DNA of 64,000 nucleotides from Fibrobacteria bacterium AD312 (lineage in GTDB: Bacteria > Fibrobacterota > Fibrobacteria > Fibrobacterales > Fibrobacteraceae), in contig LIUM01000018.1 of the NCBI GenBank assembly GCA_001462345.1, forward strand, positions 1-64,000. Reading direction: 5' to 3'. Made by a program: the position numbers and the translations under genes. Within the stretch, counting starts at the first letter, position 1; the number at the start of each line of letters is the position of its first letter. Below are positions 38,565 to 46,809 of this stretch, piece after piece. A model generated the notes under the pieces. That model was given only the letters and a program-made list of their open reading frames with translations. It was not told the origin of the DNA and searched no databases.

Positions 38565-40460
38565 ATGACCCAACAAAACCTAAACATTCCTATCGATGCA
38601 ACCAACGTAGACGCCTTAGAATTCGAACCCATTCGCGGTTACCCCATGCTACATTGGAAGGGCAAACGCCCTTTTACTGGCACCCAATTCTACCCAGCAC
38701 AGCTCAAAGAAACCTATGGTGAGTCACAGAACAACTGGATTAATAAAATTTTTTGGGGCGATAACCTGCAGGTTATGAGTCATTTGCTCAAAGAGTATCG
38801 CGGTAAAGTGGATCTGGTGTATATCGACCCGCCTTTTGATTCTAAAGCAGATTATAAAAAGAAGATTTCTTTAAAGGGCAAGCAGGCGACCAATGACCAG
38901 AATGCTTTTGAAGAGAAGCAGTACACGGATATTTGGACGAATGACGAATACCTCCAGTTTATGTATGAGCGTCTGATTATGATTCGGGAGTTGTTGAGTG
39001 AGAAGGGGAGTTTGTATTTGCATTGTGATTGGCGAAAGTCTCATTATCTTAGACTGATGCTTGATGAAGTATTTGGGATTTCAAATTTCCAAGCTTGTAT
39101 TTCATGGAGAACGATGACTTCAAGTGGATATAAAGGAAAATTTTCTATTGGTCGTTCCCATGCAGACATCCTGTATTATGGAAAAACGAAGGAGCCAATT
39201 TACAATCCAGTTTATGGGGAGATGACCGATAAAATGAGAGCAAGGTACACCCATAAGGATGAGGATGGTAGACTGTGGAAGGACAGTTATTTAGGTGATG
39301 TAACAGAGGAAACTTTACAAAGATTACGCCAAGAAAATAAGCTTTATGAAACAAGCAATGGTGTACCTAGAATTAAGCACTACTTGGATGAAAACAAAGG
39401 ATTGCTTGTCGATGATCAATGGGACGATATTGATCCTGAAAACTCCCAATCTCCAAAGCAAACTGGATACCCTACACAAAAGCCTGAAGAGTTGCTGGCT
39501 CGAATTATTAAAATGTCTTCCAACCCTGGCGACTTGGTCTTCGACTGCTTTATGGGTTCTGGAACCACTCAAGCGGTGGCCATGAAACTAGGTCGACGTT
39601 TTATCGGTGCCGACATCAACCTTGGTGCCATTGACACCACCGTTAAGCGACTCACAAAAATCAGCGCAGAGATTCACAACCAGCCTCCTCAAATTGAAAT
39701 TGAATTGGGCGACTCCGAAGACGGCGGAAATAAGAAAAAGGTCGAGACCTTCTACACTGGCTTCGAAATTTATAACGTAAATCATTACGACGTATTCCGC
39801 AATCCTGTAGAGGCCAAACAGATTCTACTCCAAGCGCTCGAAGTGCAACAGCTCCCTGGAAACACCACCGCCTTCGACGGTGAAAAAGACGGGCGCATGG
39901 TCAAGATCATGCCAGTCAACCGCATCGCAACCCGTGCAGATCTCAACGAACTGCTGGCCAACATCAACGAAAAGTCCTATTCCAAAAAATTCTCCGACAA
40001 CCCCACCAAACCCGTAGAGCTCATCACACTGGTCTGTATGGGGCACGAACCCGATCTAGCAGCACAACTCAAAAACGAACTAAAGCCCTGGATCGTCGAT
40101 GTAGATGTGGTAGACATTTTACGCGATAAGTCGAAGCTAGAGTTCAAGCGCGATTCTGAACTCAAAGTGAGCTTGAAAGATGGTCAACTGATCATCGAAG
40201 AGTTTTATCCGATGAACTTGCTACAAAAGCTCTCTCTCCAAAAAGAATCCGTCGAAGATTACAAAGAACTGGTGGATTCGGTAAAGATTGACTGGAATTA
40301 CGATGGCGCTATTTTCAATCCAACCACGATTGACTTGCCCAGTAAAAACGATTTCATAACTGGTTCTTACGAGATCCCTGAAGACGCTGGAACCATTCGC
40401 ATCAAAGTTACAGATTTACTCTCCGAAAGTGTTGAAATGTCTGTAGAAGAGGATGGTTGA
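38565..40460 (+). CDS. mod: Type III restriction-modification methyltransferase Mod
   Basis: A 631-aa N6-adenine-type (beta class) methyltransferase. Motif IV is VYIDPPFDSK (about residue 88) and precedes motif I/FxGxG FDCFMGSGTTQA (about 327), the beta-class order. The region between should contain the target-recognition domain. ATG 38565 is chosen because AGGA lies 8 nt upstream; an ATG at 38544 overlaps the preceding gene. It overlaps or abuts res. With Res it methylates one strand of a short site; the site cannot be read from sequence. Confidence 0.92.
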   Translation: MTQQNLNIPIDATNVDALEFEPIRGYPMLHWKGKRPFTGTQFYPAQLKETYGESQNNWINKIFWGDNLQVMSHLLKEYRGKVDLVYIDPPFDSKADYKKKISLKGKQATNDQNAFEEKQYTDIWTNDEYLQFMYERLIMIRELLSEKGSLYLHCDWRKSHYLRLMLDEVFGISNFQACISWRTMTSSGYKGKFSIGRSHADILYYGKTKEPIYNPVYGEMTDKMRARYTHKDEDGRLWKDSYLGDVTEETLQRLRQENKLYETSNGVPRIKHYLDENKGLLVDDQWDDIDPENSQSPKQTGYPTQKPEELLARIIKMSSNPGDLVFDCFMGSGTTQAVAMKLGRRFIGADINLGAIDTTVKRLTKISAEIHNQPPQIEIELGDSEDGGNKKKVETFYTGFEIYNVNHYDVFRNPVEAKQILLQALEVQQLPGNTTAFDGEKDGRMVKIMPVNRIATRADLNELLANINEKSYSKKFSDNPTKPVELITLVCMGHEPDLAAQLKNELKPWIVDVDVVDILRDKSKLEFKRDSELKVSLKDGQLIIEEFYPMNLLQKLSLQKESVEDYKELVDSVKIDWNYDGAIFNPTTIDLPSKNDFITGSYEIPEDAGTIRIKVTDLLSESVEMSVEEDG

Positions 40461-40462
40461 GC

Positions 40463-43087
40463 ATGGCTGGTAAAAAAACAAAGAAGACAACGGATACCCA
40501 TTTAGCCGAACTCCCACACCCCTTCTACGAGCTATTGCGGAAATTCTACGTCGAAAACCGCGGGCTCATTCGCAAAAAATACCATGTTCTATCCAAAAAG
40601 TTTCTCGACCACAACGATCCGTCCCTAAACGGATGGCTACGGGTTCCTCAGTTCGAGGCTTTGGAGATGTATGTGTTCCTCAAGGAATTCTGCGAGAACC
40701 AGCAATTGGCATTGGTGTTTGAAAACTGGGCCTATAGAAAAGAGGGTTTTGAGGGACGAGCTAATGTGAAAGCACAACAAACCCTGCTTGACGAAATTGA
40801 TGAGAACACAAAAGAAGAAACTCGTCAGTTATATGAATCGGTAATTGACATCCTAAAAAAATTTCGTCAGGACTACCCTAACTACATCTTTGCTCTTACC
40901 ATGGGTCTCGGTAAAACTGTGTTGATGGCAACATCAATCTTCTACGAGTTTCTTTTGGCTAACAAGTGGCCTAAAGATGAGAAGTATTGTCACAACGCCT
41001 TGGTATTTGCTCCTGATAAAACCGTACTCCATTCACTTCGTGAAATTTCCACCATGGATAAATCCTTGGTTGTTCCTCCTGAATATGTTCCATGGCTAGA
41101 AGCTAATTTAAAATTCCATTTTCTTGATGATGCAGGAACCACATTAAACCTTTTAGATCATTCCAAATTCAATTTGGTTGTGTCAAATACGCAGAAAATT
41201 ATTCTAAAGAAAAAGAAAAAAGAAGATACGGCAGCAGGTTCTCTTTTTAAAGCAGAAGCGAATATCCATCAAGCCAAATCCATAAATGCAGAATTCATGG
41301 ATCTATACGATTTCGATGAAGCCGATTTGTCTACTAATCAGCGATTCGAAAAATTATTACGACTCGATCAGCTGGGAGTTTATGTTGATGAAGCGCATCA
41401 TGTATTTGGTGCGAACCTTGCTCAAGATTTAGGACTTGAAAAAAAAATCACCACAACATCTTTACGTTTGACGATTAACGAACTAGCGGCAGAGCTTAAA
41501 ACTAGAGGAGCGCGTGTCGTAGCCTGCTATAACTACACAGGTACTCCCTATGTAGGAACACAGCTTTTACCCGAAGTGGTCTATGCATTTGGATTGAAAG
41601 AATCTATTGATGCTGCTTACTTGAAAAAAGCATCTGTTTCTTCATTTTCTCATACAAGGTCCAAAGAGTTCCTAAAAATTTCTATCAAAGAATTCTGGGA
41701 AAAGTGCGGCGAAAATCGTGTTGAAGAAATGCTCCCCAAAATGGCCATATTCGGGACCACCATCGAAGAACTGCAAAAGGAAATCAGACCAGTAGTCGAA
41801 GAAATATTACATGAGCTAGGGGTTTCTACTTCTAAAATTCTGGTGAATGTGGGCGATGAAAAACTAACTTCAAACGATGACTTACGTGAATTCCGTCAAC
41901 TTGATACCCCAGCATCAGGCAAGCAATTTATCCTTTTGGTGAACAAAGGGAAAGAAGGATGGAACTGTAGATCGCTATTTGCAGTGGCCCTTCACAAAGA
42001 ACCGAAATCCAAAATCTTTGTTTTGCAGGCTACCATGCGTTGTTTACGTGCCATAGGAAAGTCTCAGGAAACAGGACTGGTCTATTTGAGCGAAGATAAT
42101 CGCAAATTACTGGAAAAGGAGCTCGAAGAAAACTTCCATTTATCAATCGACGGTCTCAATAATTCTGGTTCCTCCAAAAAAACATACCAGGTGCGCAAAC
42201 TCCCACCACCTGTGATGGTAAAAGTGAAGCGTGTACATAAAAGACACGAAATCAGAGAAAAACAGATTCCAGAAAAAGTGAACCTTGAACTGGATCAGGT
42301 CAATCTGGAAAACTATCAGATCGTACGAACAGACGCGTCATTGGATAAACTGAAAAAAGGAAAAAAGGTTGAGATAGAAAGTTCCAATCAGCGCTCCTAT
42401 TCAGCTCTGACGTTGGTTGCAGAGGTTGCCCGTTATTTGAATCGATCTCCAATTGAAATCAGGAAAATTCTCGAGAATTCTGAAGAAGGGATGTCTGATA
42501 TTATTGAGCTTGTGAACCGTCATAATGAGATTTTGTTTGACTGGGTGATTCCTCATCTGTTCAGAGATTTTTATGAAATCGATGAATTCGAAAAGAAAGT
42601 GGAAGATGAAATCGATTTGGTGAAAGAGCCTTCACCAGAGGATTTTTACACAGTACATGCCAGTGAAGAGTTGGTCTATAGAAATACCGATGATGATATA
42701 AATACCTTTGTTCACAAGAGCTTTCATCTGGATACCTATGCTTTTGACTCTAAACCAGAAAAAGAGCTCTTCTGGCGATTTCTGGAGAACCCTAAGGTCG
42801 CAAAAGTATGGTTCACGGGTATGCTCACCCACGGTCAGAGTGATTTCTACATCAACTATATCGACCCAGAAACCCATACAGTTCGTAGTTATTTCCCTGA
42901 CTTTTTAGTACAGACCGATGATGGCAAAATGATGTTGATCGAGGTGAAAGGCGACCACATGATGGAAGACCCTGTGGTGCTGGCTAAGGCACAAGCCGCC
43001 TCGGAACTTGCCGAACGCAATGGCTGGGGATATAAGATCATCAAGGGTTCGGATATTATGAATCGGAGTAGTGTGTTTTTAGGGTAA
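40463..43087 (+). CDS. res: Type III restriction endonuclease Res
   Basis: An 874-aa superfamily II translocase with nuclease. It has Walker A TMGLGKTVLMAT (about residue 148), VDEAHH (309), YNYTGTPYVG, KGKEGWNCRSLF and QATMRCLRAIG. A PD-(D/E)XK nuclease follows near the C-terminus (FPDFLV then LIEVKGD, about 810-830). Both activities appear intact. AGAGGA precedes ATG 40463; TTG 40457 is the alternative, overlapping mod by 4 nt. Confidence 0.92.
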   Translation: MAGKKTKKTTDTHLAELPHPFYELLRKFYVENRGLIRKKYHVLSKKFLDHNDPSLNGWLRVPQFEALEMYVFLKEFCENQQLALVFENWAYRKEGFEGRANVKAQQTLLDEIDENTKEETRQLYESVIDILKKFRQDYPNYIFALTMGLGKTVLMATSIFYEFLLANKWPKDEKYCHNALVFAPDKTVLHSLREISTMDKSLVVPPEYVPWLEANLKFHFLDDAGTTLNLLDHSKFNLVVSNTQKIILKKKKKEDTAAGSLFKAEANIHQAKSINAEFMDLYDFDEADLSTNQRFEKLLRLDQLGVYVDEAHHVFGANLAQDLGLEKKITTTSLRLTINELAAELKTRGARVVACYNYTGTPYVGTQLLPEVVYAFGLKESIDAAYLKKASVSSFSHTRSKEFLKISIKEFWEKCGENRVEEMLPKMAIFGTTIEELQKEIRPVVEEILHELGVSTSKILVNVGDEKLTSNDDLREFRQLDTPASGKQFILLVNKGKEGWNCRSLFAVALHKEPKSKIFVLQATMRCLRAIGKSQETGLVYLSEDNRKLLEKELEENFHLSIDGLNNSGSSKKTYQVRKLPPPVMVKVKRVHKRHEIREKQIPEKVNLELDQVNLENYQIVRTDASLDKLKKGKKVEIESSNQRSYSALTLVAEVARYLNRSPIEIRKILENSEEGMSDIIELVNRHNEILFDWVIPHLFRDFYEIDEFEKKVEDEIDLVKEPSPEDFYTVHASEELVYRNTDDDINTFVHKSFHLDTYAFDSKPEKELFWRFLENPKVAKVWFTGMLTHGQSDFYINYIDPETHTVRSYFPDFLVQTDDGKMMLIEVKGDHMMEDPVVLAKAQAASELAERNGWGYKIIKGSDIMNRSSVFLG

Positions 43088-43100
43088 TGGGAATTAGAGC

Positions 43101-43420
43101 ATGCAGTTCAAAATTAAAAATTGCACTAACACCGACTCTGCCAAAATTTCCCTTTCCGAAGGAAAGCTTAATATTAAGTTTGCTCCAAACGGAACAGGAA
43201 AAAGTACGATTGCACGTGCAGTACTTCTGGGGACGAATTAAGGTGGGGCGATACCTGAGCTTATGCCATTCAAACTCAGAGCCTCTAATCCTGACGATAA
43301 TTTAGTGGATATTGCTGTTGACGGCGAAAGACTAGAACTCTATCACCGCCTTTGTCGCTACTTGTATTCACTGAATCAGCAAAAACGCGTTCTTTTATCT
43401 TCAATCCTGGAAAGAAATAC
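43101..43420 (+). pseudogene. Truncated AAA ATPase (RecF/SMC-like, Walker A only)
   Basis: From ATG 43101 the frame reads MQFKIKNCTNTDSAKIS and then the Walker A FAPNGTGKSTIARAV. It is interrupted by TAA at 43239 and goes on in frame with ELMPFKLRASNPDD, which fits the next block of AAA_15-type ATPases. The remainder (VDGERLELYHRLCRYLYS) is not assigned. The frame runs into the ssrA-like junction at 43421, so the gene is both stop-interrupted and cut off. It follows res by 13 nt and may once have been part of that operon. Confidence 0.7.
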
Positions 43421-43467
43421 GGGATGCCGCTTTGGACAGGAGTTCGATGGCGTAGCTCTTAAGCTTT
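43421..43467 (+). repeat. ssrA 3'-end copy joined to hairpin-module sequence (att-like copy 2)
   Basis: 43421-43447 equals tmRNA positions 34046-34072. From 43442 the sequence GTTCGATGGCGTAGCTCTTA continues as at 34164-34183 and beyond. The two sources meet in a shared GTTCGA. This is what a crossover between the tmRNA T-loop and the first hairpin module would produce. It is read as a junction between island cassettes. Confidence 0.78.
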
Positions 43468-43475
43468 AGCTTTTT

Positions 43476-43739
43476 GGATCATGGTTTGATTTAATAAAAG
43501 CTCTAATTCGTTTTAGTGGCATCGCAGCAGAAGAAATGTTGCAAGAAAAATGGCATCCAAAGCAAAGGCTTGTCAAATCAGAGCAGAATGAACTACAATT
43601 GGAAATACCCTACAGTAATGACACAGAATTGTTGATGGATATCTTTCGCTGGGGTTCTCTGGCTAAAGTTTTAAGTCCACCCGAATTGCGAACCAAAGCC
43701 ATTGAGCAGCTTAAAACAACTCTCAAATCATACAAATAG
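43476..43739 (+). pseudogene. C-terminal remnant of a WYL-domain regulator
   Basis: The in-frame sequence IKALIRFSGIAAEEMLQEKW, then HPKQRLV, and FRWGSLAKVLSPPELR matches the C-terminal half of WYL-domain transcription factors. The N-terminal winged helix and the WYL core are missing; the frame begins right after the att-like junction. WYL regulators (CapW, BrxR) often control CBASS and BREX, and a CBASS operon starts 620 bp downstream. The truncation probably came with cassette integration. Confidence 0.68.
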
Positions 43740-43833
43740 TTGCTGATACACGTTATCTGCGTATCATCTGTTTGCTATTCGGGATACTTTCTACTATGTT
43801 TTGGATAAGTTAAACCAAATATAGGAGGATGCC

Positions 43834-43968
43834 ATGTCATCTACTGGAGAAAAACCCGGCAAAGGAACATACACCTGTAAAAAATGTGGTCAGAAAGTTG
43901 TATTAGACGATCACTCAGATACTTTGCCACCTTGTCCTAAATGCAACGCAACTGAATATACACCTTAA
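43834..43968 (+). CDS. 44-aa zinc-ribbon protein
   Basis: The ATG at 43834 follows a strong AGGAGG-like site (ATAGGAGGATGCC). The product, MSSTGEKPGKGTYTCKKCGQ onward, has two CxxC pairs (CKKCG and CPKCN), forming a rubredoxin-like zinc ribbon, as in small zinc ribbon-containing proteins. It is followed by its own terminator. Its role is unknown; position between the WYL remnant and CBASS is suggestive only. Confidence 0.75.
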   Translation: MSSTGEKPGKGTYTCKKCGQKVVLDDHSDTLPPCPKCNATEYTP

Positions 43969-43977
43969 CATATCTCA

Positions 43978-44005
43978 ACCAGAGTCATCATGGACTCTGG
44001 TTTTC
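43978..44005 (+). terminator. Terminator after the 44-aa zinc-ribbon gene
   Basis: A 9-bp perfect stem ACCAGAGTC / GACTCTGGT (43978-44001) with loop ATCATG is followed by TTTTC. It begins 10 nt after the stop codon. Confidence 0.85.
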
Positions 44006-44360
44006 ATTATAACTAGAGCGGTCATTGTCGTTTGAGCAAAATAGGGTTTGTTATAATCAATTTATCAAATTGTCAACGCAATATAATGAAACAGTGAAGT
44101 TGATTCATTATGAAACACCGTCACAGAATGCAGCTAGTATTCTTAGTTTATTTTACTTAAATCGCAATTTAAGCCTGTATTGCTTTTGGCATAAGTTTTG
44201 CTGATAGTGTATATATTTCCCCTATAGCTTTTGTTGTTTCTTCTCTTTCAATAAACCATTCAAATCAATCACCCCAAAAATTCAAGCGTTGTTTTTTGGT
44301 GTGGTGCAATCGTACATATTTTCTGCTTAGGTAATCTTAAGCTGTTTAAAGGGTATTCTC
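44006..44360 (+). promoter_or_regulatory. Upstream region of the CBASS operon with an extended -10 box
   Basis: No gene is supported in this 355-base stretch. TGTTATAAT at 44049-44057 is a good extended -10 (TGnTATAAT), about 300 bp before the first CBASS-associated gene, implying a long leader if used. A closer promoter could not be placed. The sequence is AT-rich. Confidence 0.4.
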
Positions 44361-44594
44361 ATGAACAAAGGAAAAAACCAACACGTAGTAAAACATTCCG
44401 ATGGCTGGGCTGTGAAAGGCTCTGGCAATTCCAGAGCGACAAAAGTTGTGGGAACTCAGCAACAAGCAATCTCAATTGCACAGGAGATTGCTAGGAATCA
44501 AAAATCAGACACTAAAGTGCATGGCCGAGATGGAAAAATTCGTGCGGGCAATAGCTACGGAAATGATCCATACCCGCCAAAGGATCGAAAATAG
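44361..44594 (+). CDS. DUF2188 domain protein
   Basis: A 77-aa protein matching DUF2188 over nearly its whole length: HVVKHSDGWAVKGSGNSRAT, then KVHGRDGKIRAGNSYGNDPY. The family is small, basic and often encoded by mobile or defence loci; its biochemical role is unknown. AAGGG precedes the ATG. The next start codon follows its stop directly, so it is the first gene of the CBASS operon here. Confidence 0.88.
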   Translation: MNKGKNQHVVKHSDGWAVKGSGNSRATKVVGTQQQAISIAQEIARNQKSDTKVHGRDGKIRAGNSYGNDPYPPKDRK

Positions 44595-45203
44595 ATGGAT
44601 ATCAATTTCAAGTATTACAAAACCAAATGGTTAATTCTCATTATCCTTATATTAGGAACATTAGTGGCTTATGTTCTTGAAGCCTTATGGAAAAATGGCT
44701 TCGCTTTAGGGTTTAGCAGCTCGGCGCTTGTTCTGAGCATACTTTGCTTGTATGATCGATTTCTTTGGAAGTGGCCCATTTTTTCCTTTTTCAATACCAT
44801 TCCCAATTTGAATGGCAATTACAAAGGTTTAATTCACTACAATCGCGAGGGAATTAATGAAACCAAAGCGGTCTATCTAAACATCAAACAGACATGCTCT
44901 CAAGTCAAAGTATTTTGCTGCTTTCATAAAGAAGGAGAGAACAATTCTTGGTCACAAAGTTCCCATGCTTATTTCACAAACGATTTGCTAGGAGACCAAG
45001 AGCTTCATTTCGTGTACCATAATACAGGTTCTCAAATGAATGGAGACACGTTATCTCCACATGATGGGATGAATATTTTACGGATACGTAAAGAAAAGGA
45101 GGGGTACGCCTTAGAGGGGCATTACTTCACAAACCGTGATCCCCAAACCAAAGGCACTATGAAAGTCACACAAATCAAATCAACCATGAGGAATAATAAA
45201 TGA
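44595..45203 (+). CDS. cap15: Cap15-like CBASS effector (two TM segments plus beta-barrel)
   Basis: A 202-aa protein. Two hydrophobic segments (ILIILILGTLVAYVLEAL and FSSSALVLSILCLY) are followed by a soluble part opening FFNTIPNLNGNYKG and ending near YALEGHYFTNRDPQTKGTMK. This is the layout of Cap15, whose beta-barrel binds the cyclic nucleotide so that the protein disrupts the inner membrane. It directly follows DUF2188 and overlaps the CD-NTase start by 4 nt (ATGA). Assignment rests on topology, the NLNGNY/TGTM-like pattern and context. Confidence 0.82.
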   Translation: MDINFKYYKTKWLILIILILGTLVAYVLEALWKNGFALGFSSSALVLSILCLYDRFLWKWPIFSFFNTIPNLNGNYKGLIHYNREGINETKAVYLNIKQTCSQVKVFCCFHKEGENNSWSQSSHAYFTNDLLGDQELHFVYHNTGSQMNGDTLSPHDGMNILRIRKEKEGYALEGHYFTNRDPQTKGTMKVTQIKSTMRNNK

Positions 45204-46213
45204 ATTGTCACAAACTATTCCAGGAGTTTAATGGAAAAATAACCCTTGCGAATTCCAAACAAGCTAGCTTGAAAAATTCTCGAAAAGCCTTGCGCAAAAA
45301 AATCCGAGATTACTTTGATGATAATAAATGGGATAGACCAAAATTTACCTCACAGGGATCTTTTCCATTGCAGACGAACCTTAATCCAATCAAGGAAAAG
45401 GATAAGGATGGCGAAACCATTGAGCCGTATGATTTGGATGATGGGGTGTATATAATTTGCGCAGAATCAGAGCGGTTGAGTGTCGATGCATACCATTCCC
45501 GCATACTGAATGCTGTTGAGAATCATGCAAAAGATGAAGTGGATAAAACGACTTGTGTGCGTGTGTGTTTTGCAGATGGTCATCATATTGATCTACCCAT
45601 TTACTGGCTAGAAAAGGATGGGGATATACCACTACTTGCCCATAAGGCAAAGGGTTATATTGAGAGTGATCCTAAGGCTTTCACAACATGGGTCCAAGAA
45701 CAGATTAACAAGGCGAATTTGATTCAATCAGGTCAATTGCTTCGACTGATCCGTTATGCCAAGGCATGGAAAAACTATAGGGAAACAGAGAATAGTAGCC
45801 TCAGGCTACCATCTGGTTTTTTACTAACAGTTCTATTCTGCGAGGAATATGTACCTTCCCAAAACGATGATGAAAGCTTAAAGATTACGCTAGAACGAAT
45901 ATTCTCTCGTCTCGAATACAATTACCAATGTTTTCGCCCCACTACACCCAACAATGAAGATTTGTTGGTTAAGTACCCAAAAGATTCTTTTCTACCAGAA
46001 TTAAAGAAATTCCGAGATTGGGCTTCAGATGCCATCAAAGCTGAAGACGAAAAAAAATCATCAGAAATTTGGCGTAAATGCTTTGGGGATCGTTTCCCTC
46101 TTGGGAAAGAAGACAGTGAAAAAGGTGATAAAGGAAAAACATCGACTACTGGAACAAACAGTTACACAAGGGTTCATCCTTCTAGGCCATATTATGCCAA
46201 ATTTAACAGATAG
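45200..46213 (+). CDS. CBASS cGAS/DncV-like nucleotidyltransferase (CD-NTase)
   Basis: A 337-aa enzyme. The nucleotidyltransferase signature GSFPLQT (about 53-59) is followed by the metal-binding aspartates in EPYDLDDGVYI (D78, D80) and the third acid in HHIDLPIYW (D131). These match the DncV arrangement closely. On phage infection it should make a cyclic di- or trinucleotide that activates the Cap15-like protein; the product cannot be read from sequence. The C-terminus is a Ser/Thr/Gly-rich linker ending YYAKFNR. It overlaps the E2-like gene by 20 nt. Confidence 0.88.
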   Translation: MNCHKLFQEFNGKITLANSKQASLKNSRKALRKKIRDYFDDNKWDRPKFTSQGSFPLQTNLNPIKEKDKDGETIEPYDLDDGVYIICAESERLSVDAYHSRILNAVENHAKDEVDKTTCVRVCFADGHHIDLPIYWLEKDGDIPLLAHKAKGYIESDPKAFTTWVQEQINKANLIQSGQLLRLIRYAKAWKNYRETENSSLRLPSGFLLTVLFCEEYVPSQNDDESLKITLERIFSRLEYNYQCFRPTTPNNEDLLVKYPKDSFLPELKKFRDWASDAIKAEDEKKSSEIWRKCFGDRFPLGKEDSEKGDKGKTSTTGTNSYTRVHPSRPYYAKFNR

Positions 46214-46781
46214 CGACCTCAGCGAAGTAGGGGTGATGTTTCCAGATTTGAATTGTTCTATAGCAAAACAAAGGATCTGGGGAACCCTCCAGTTCCAATG
46301 TAGCTATAGCTCCGTTTTAAAATTGCTTTCCTTTTCCAGTGAATATGATCACTTCATCGAAGATGATTATGAAGTCGAAATAGATTTCACAAATCAAGAT
46401 TTAAATAGTGTCCCAATTGTTTTTGAACGTTCTCAGATTGTTCGCTTATTTGCTGAATCTAATTGTATTCAGTTGCCTGATATGCATATCTATGAAGATG
46501 ACTCCTGTTGCCTCGGCGTATTTCCAGAGTATCAATGGCAAAGTGCTGTGCATTTTATTCAGCACAAAGTGATTCCATTCTTTTACTGGCAAAGTTACAG
46601 GAGATTATTTGGTTTAGAACCATGGGAATCTTTTTCCCATGGGAGGCTTGGTATTGCTGAGGCTCAGATAGATTTTTGGAAGAATAAAAAAGAATCGTTA
46701 AAGGGACGAAATCGTAATCAACCGTGCTTTTGTGGTAGTGGAAAAAAATCAAAGCAATGTTGTGGAAAAATGAATAGATGA
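46194..46781 (+). CDS. E2-like CBASS accessory protein with C-terminal SEC-C motif
   Basis: A 195-aa protein from ATG 46194, inside the end of the CD-NTase gene. The stretch LPDMHIYEDDSCCLGVFP (about 95-111) resembles the E2 ubiquitin-conjugating catalytic site (HPN-x-G-x-CL), with Cys105 or Cys106 the candidate nucleophile. The C-terminus NQPCFCGSGKKSKQCCG is a SEC-C zinc motif. Type II 'short' CBASS encodes such a lone E2 next to the CD-NTase, without E1 or JAB peptidase. A longer frame from 46029 exists but would lie inside the CD-NTase gene. Confidence 0.75.
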   Translation: MPNLTDSDLSEVGVMFPDLNCSIAKQRIWGTLQFQCSYSSVLKLLSFSSEYDHFIEDDYEVEIDFTNQDLNSVPIVFERSQIVRLFAESNCIQLPDMHIYEDDSCCLGVFPEYQWQSAVHFIQHKVIPFFYWQSYRRLFGLEPWESFSHGRLGIAEAQIDFWKNKKESLKGRNRNQPCFCGSGKKSKQCCGKMNR

Positions 46782-46809
46782 TTGACTGTAATTCTGATAA
46801 ATCCAAATC

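Noticed and set aside
43263-43469. Separate 68-aa gene starting at ATG 43263
   Set aside because: It is in frame with the upstream Walker A fragment after one stop codon and ends in att-like repeat sequence, so it is part of the ATPase pseudogene.
46029-46193. Longer N-terminus for the E2-like protein starting at 46029
   Set aside because: That part lies entirely within the CD-NTase coding sequence and is Lys-rich with no domain; ATG 46194 gives a normal operon overlap.
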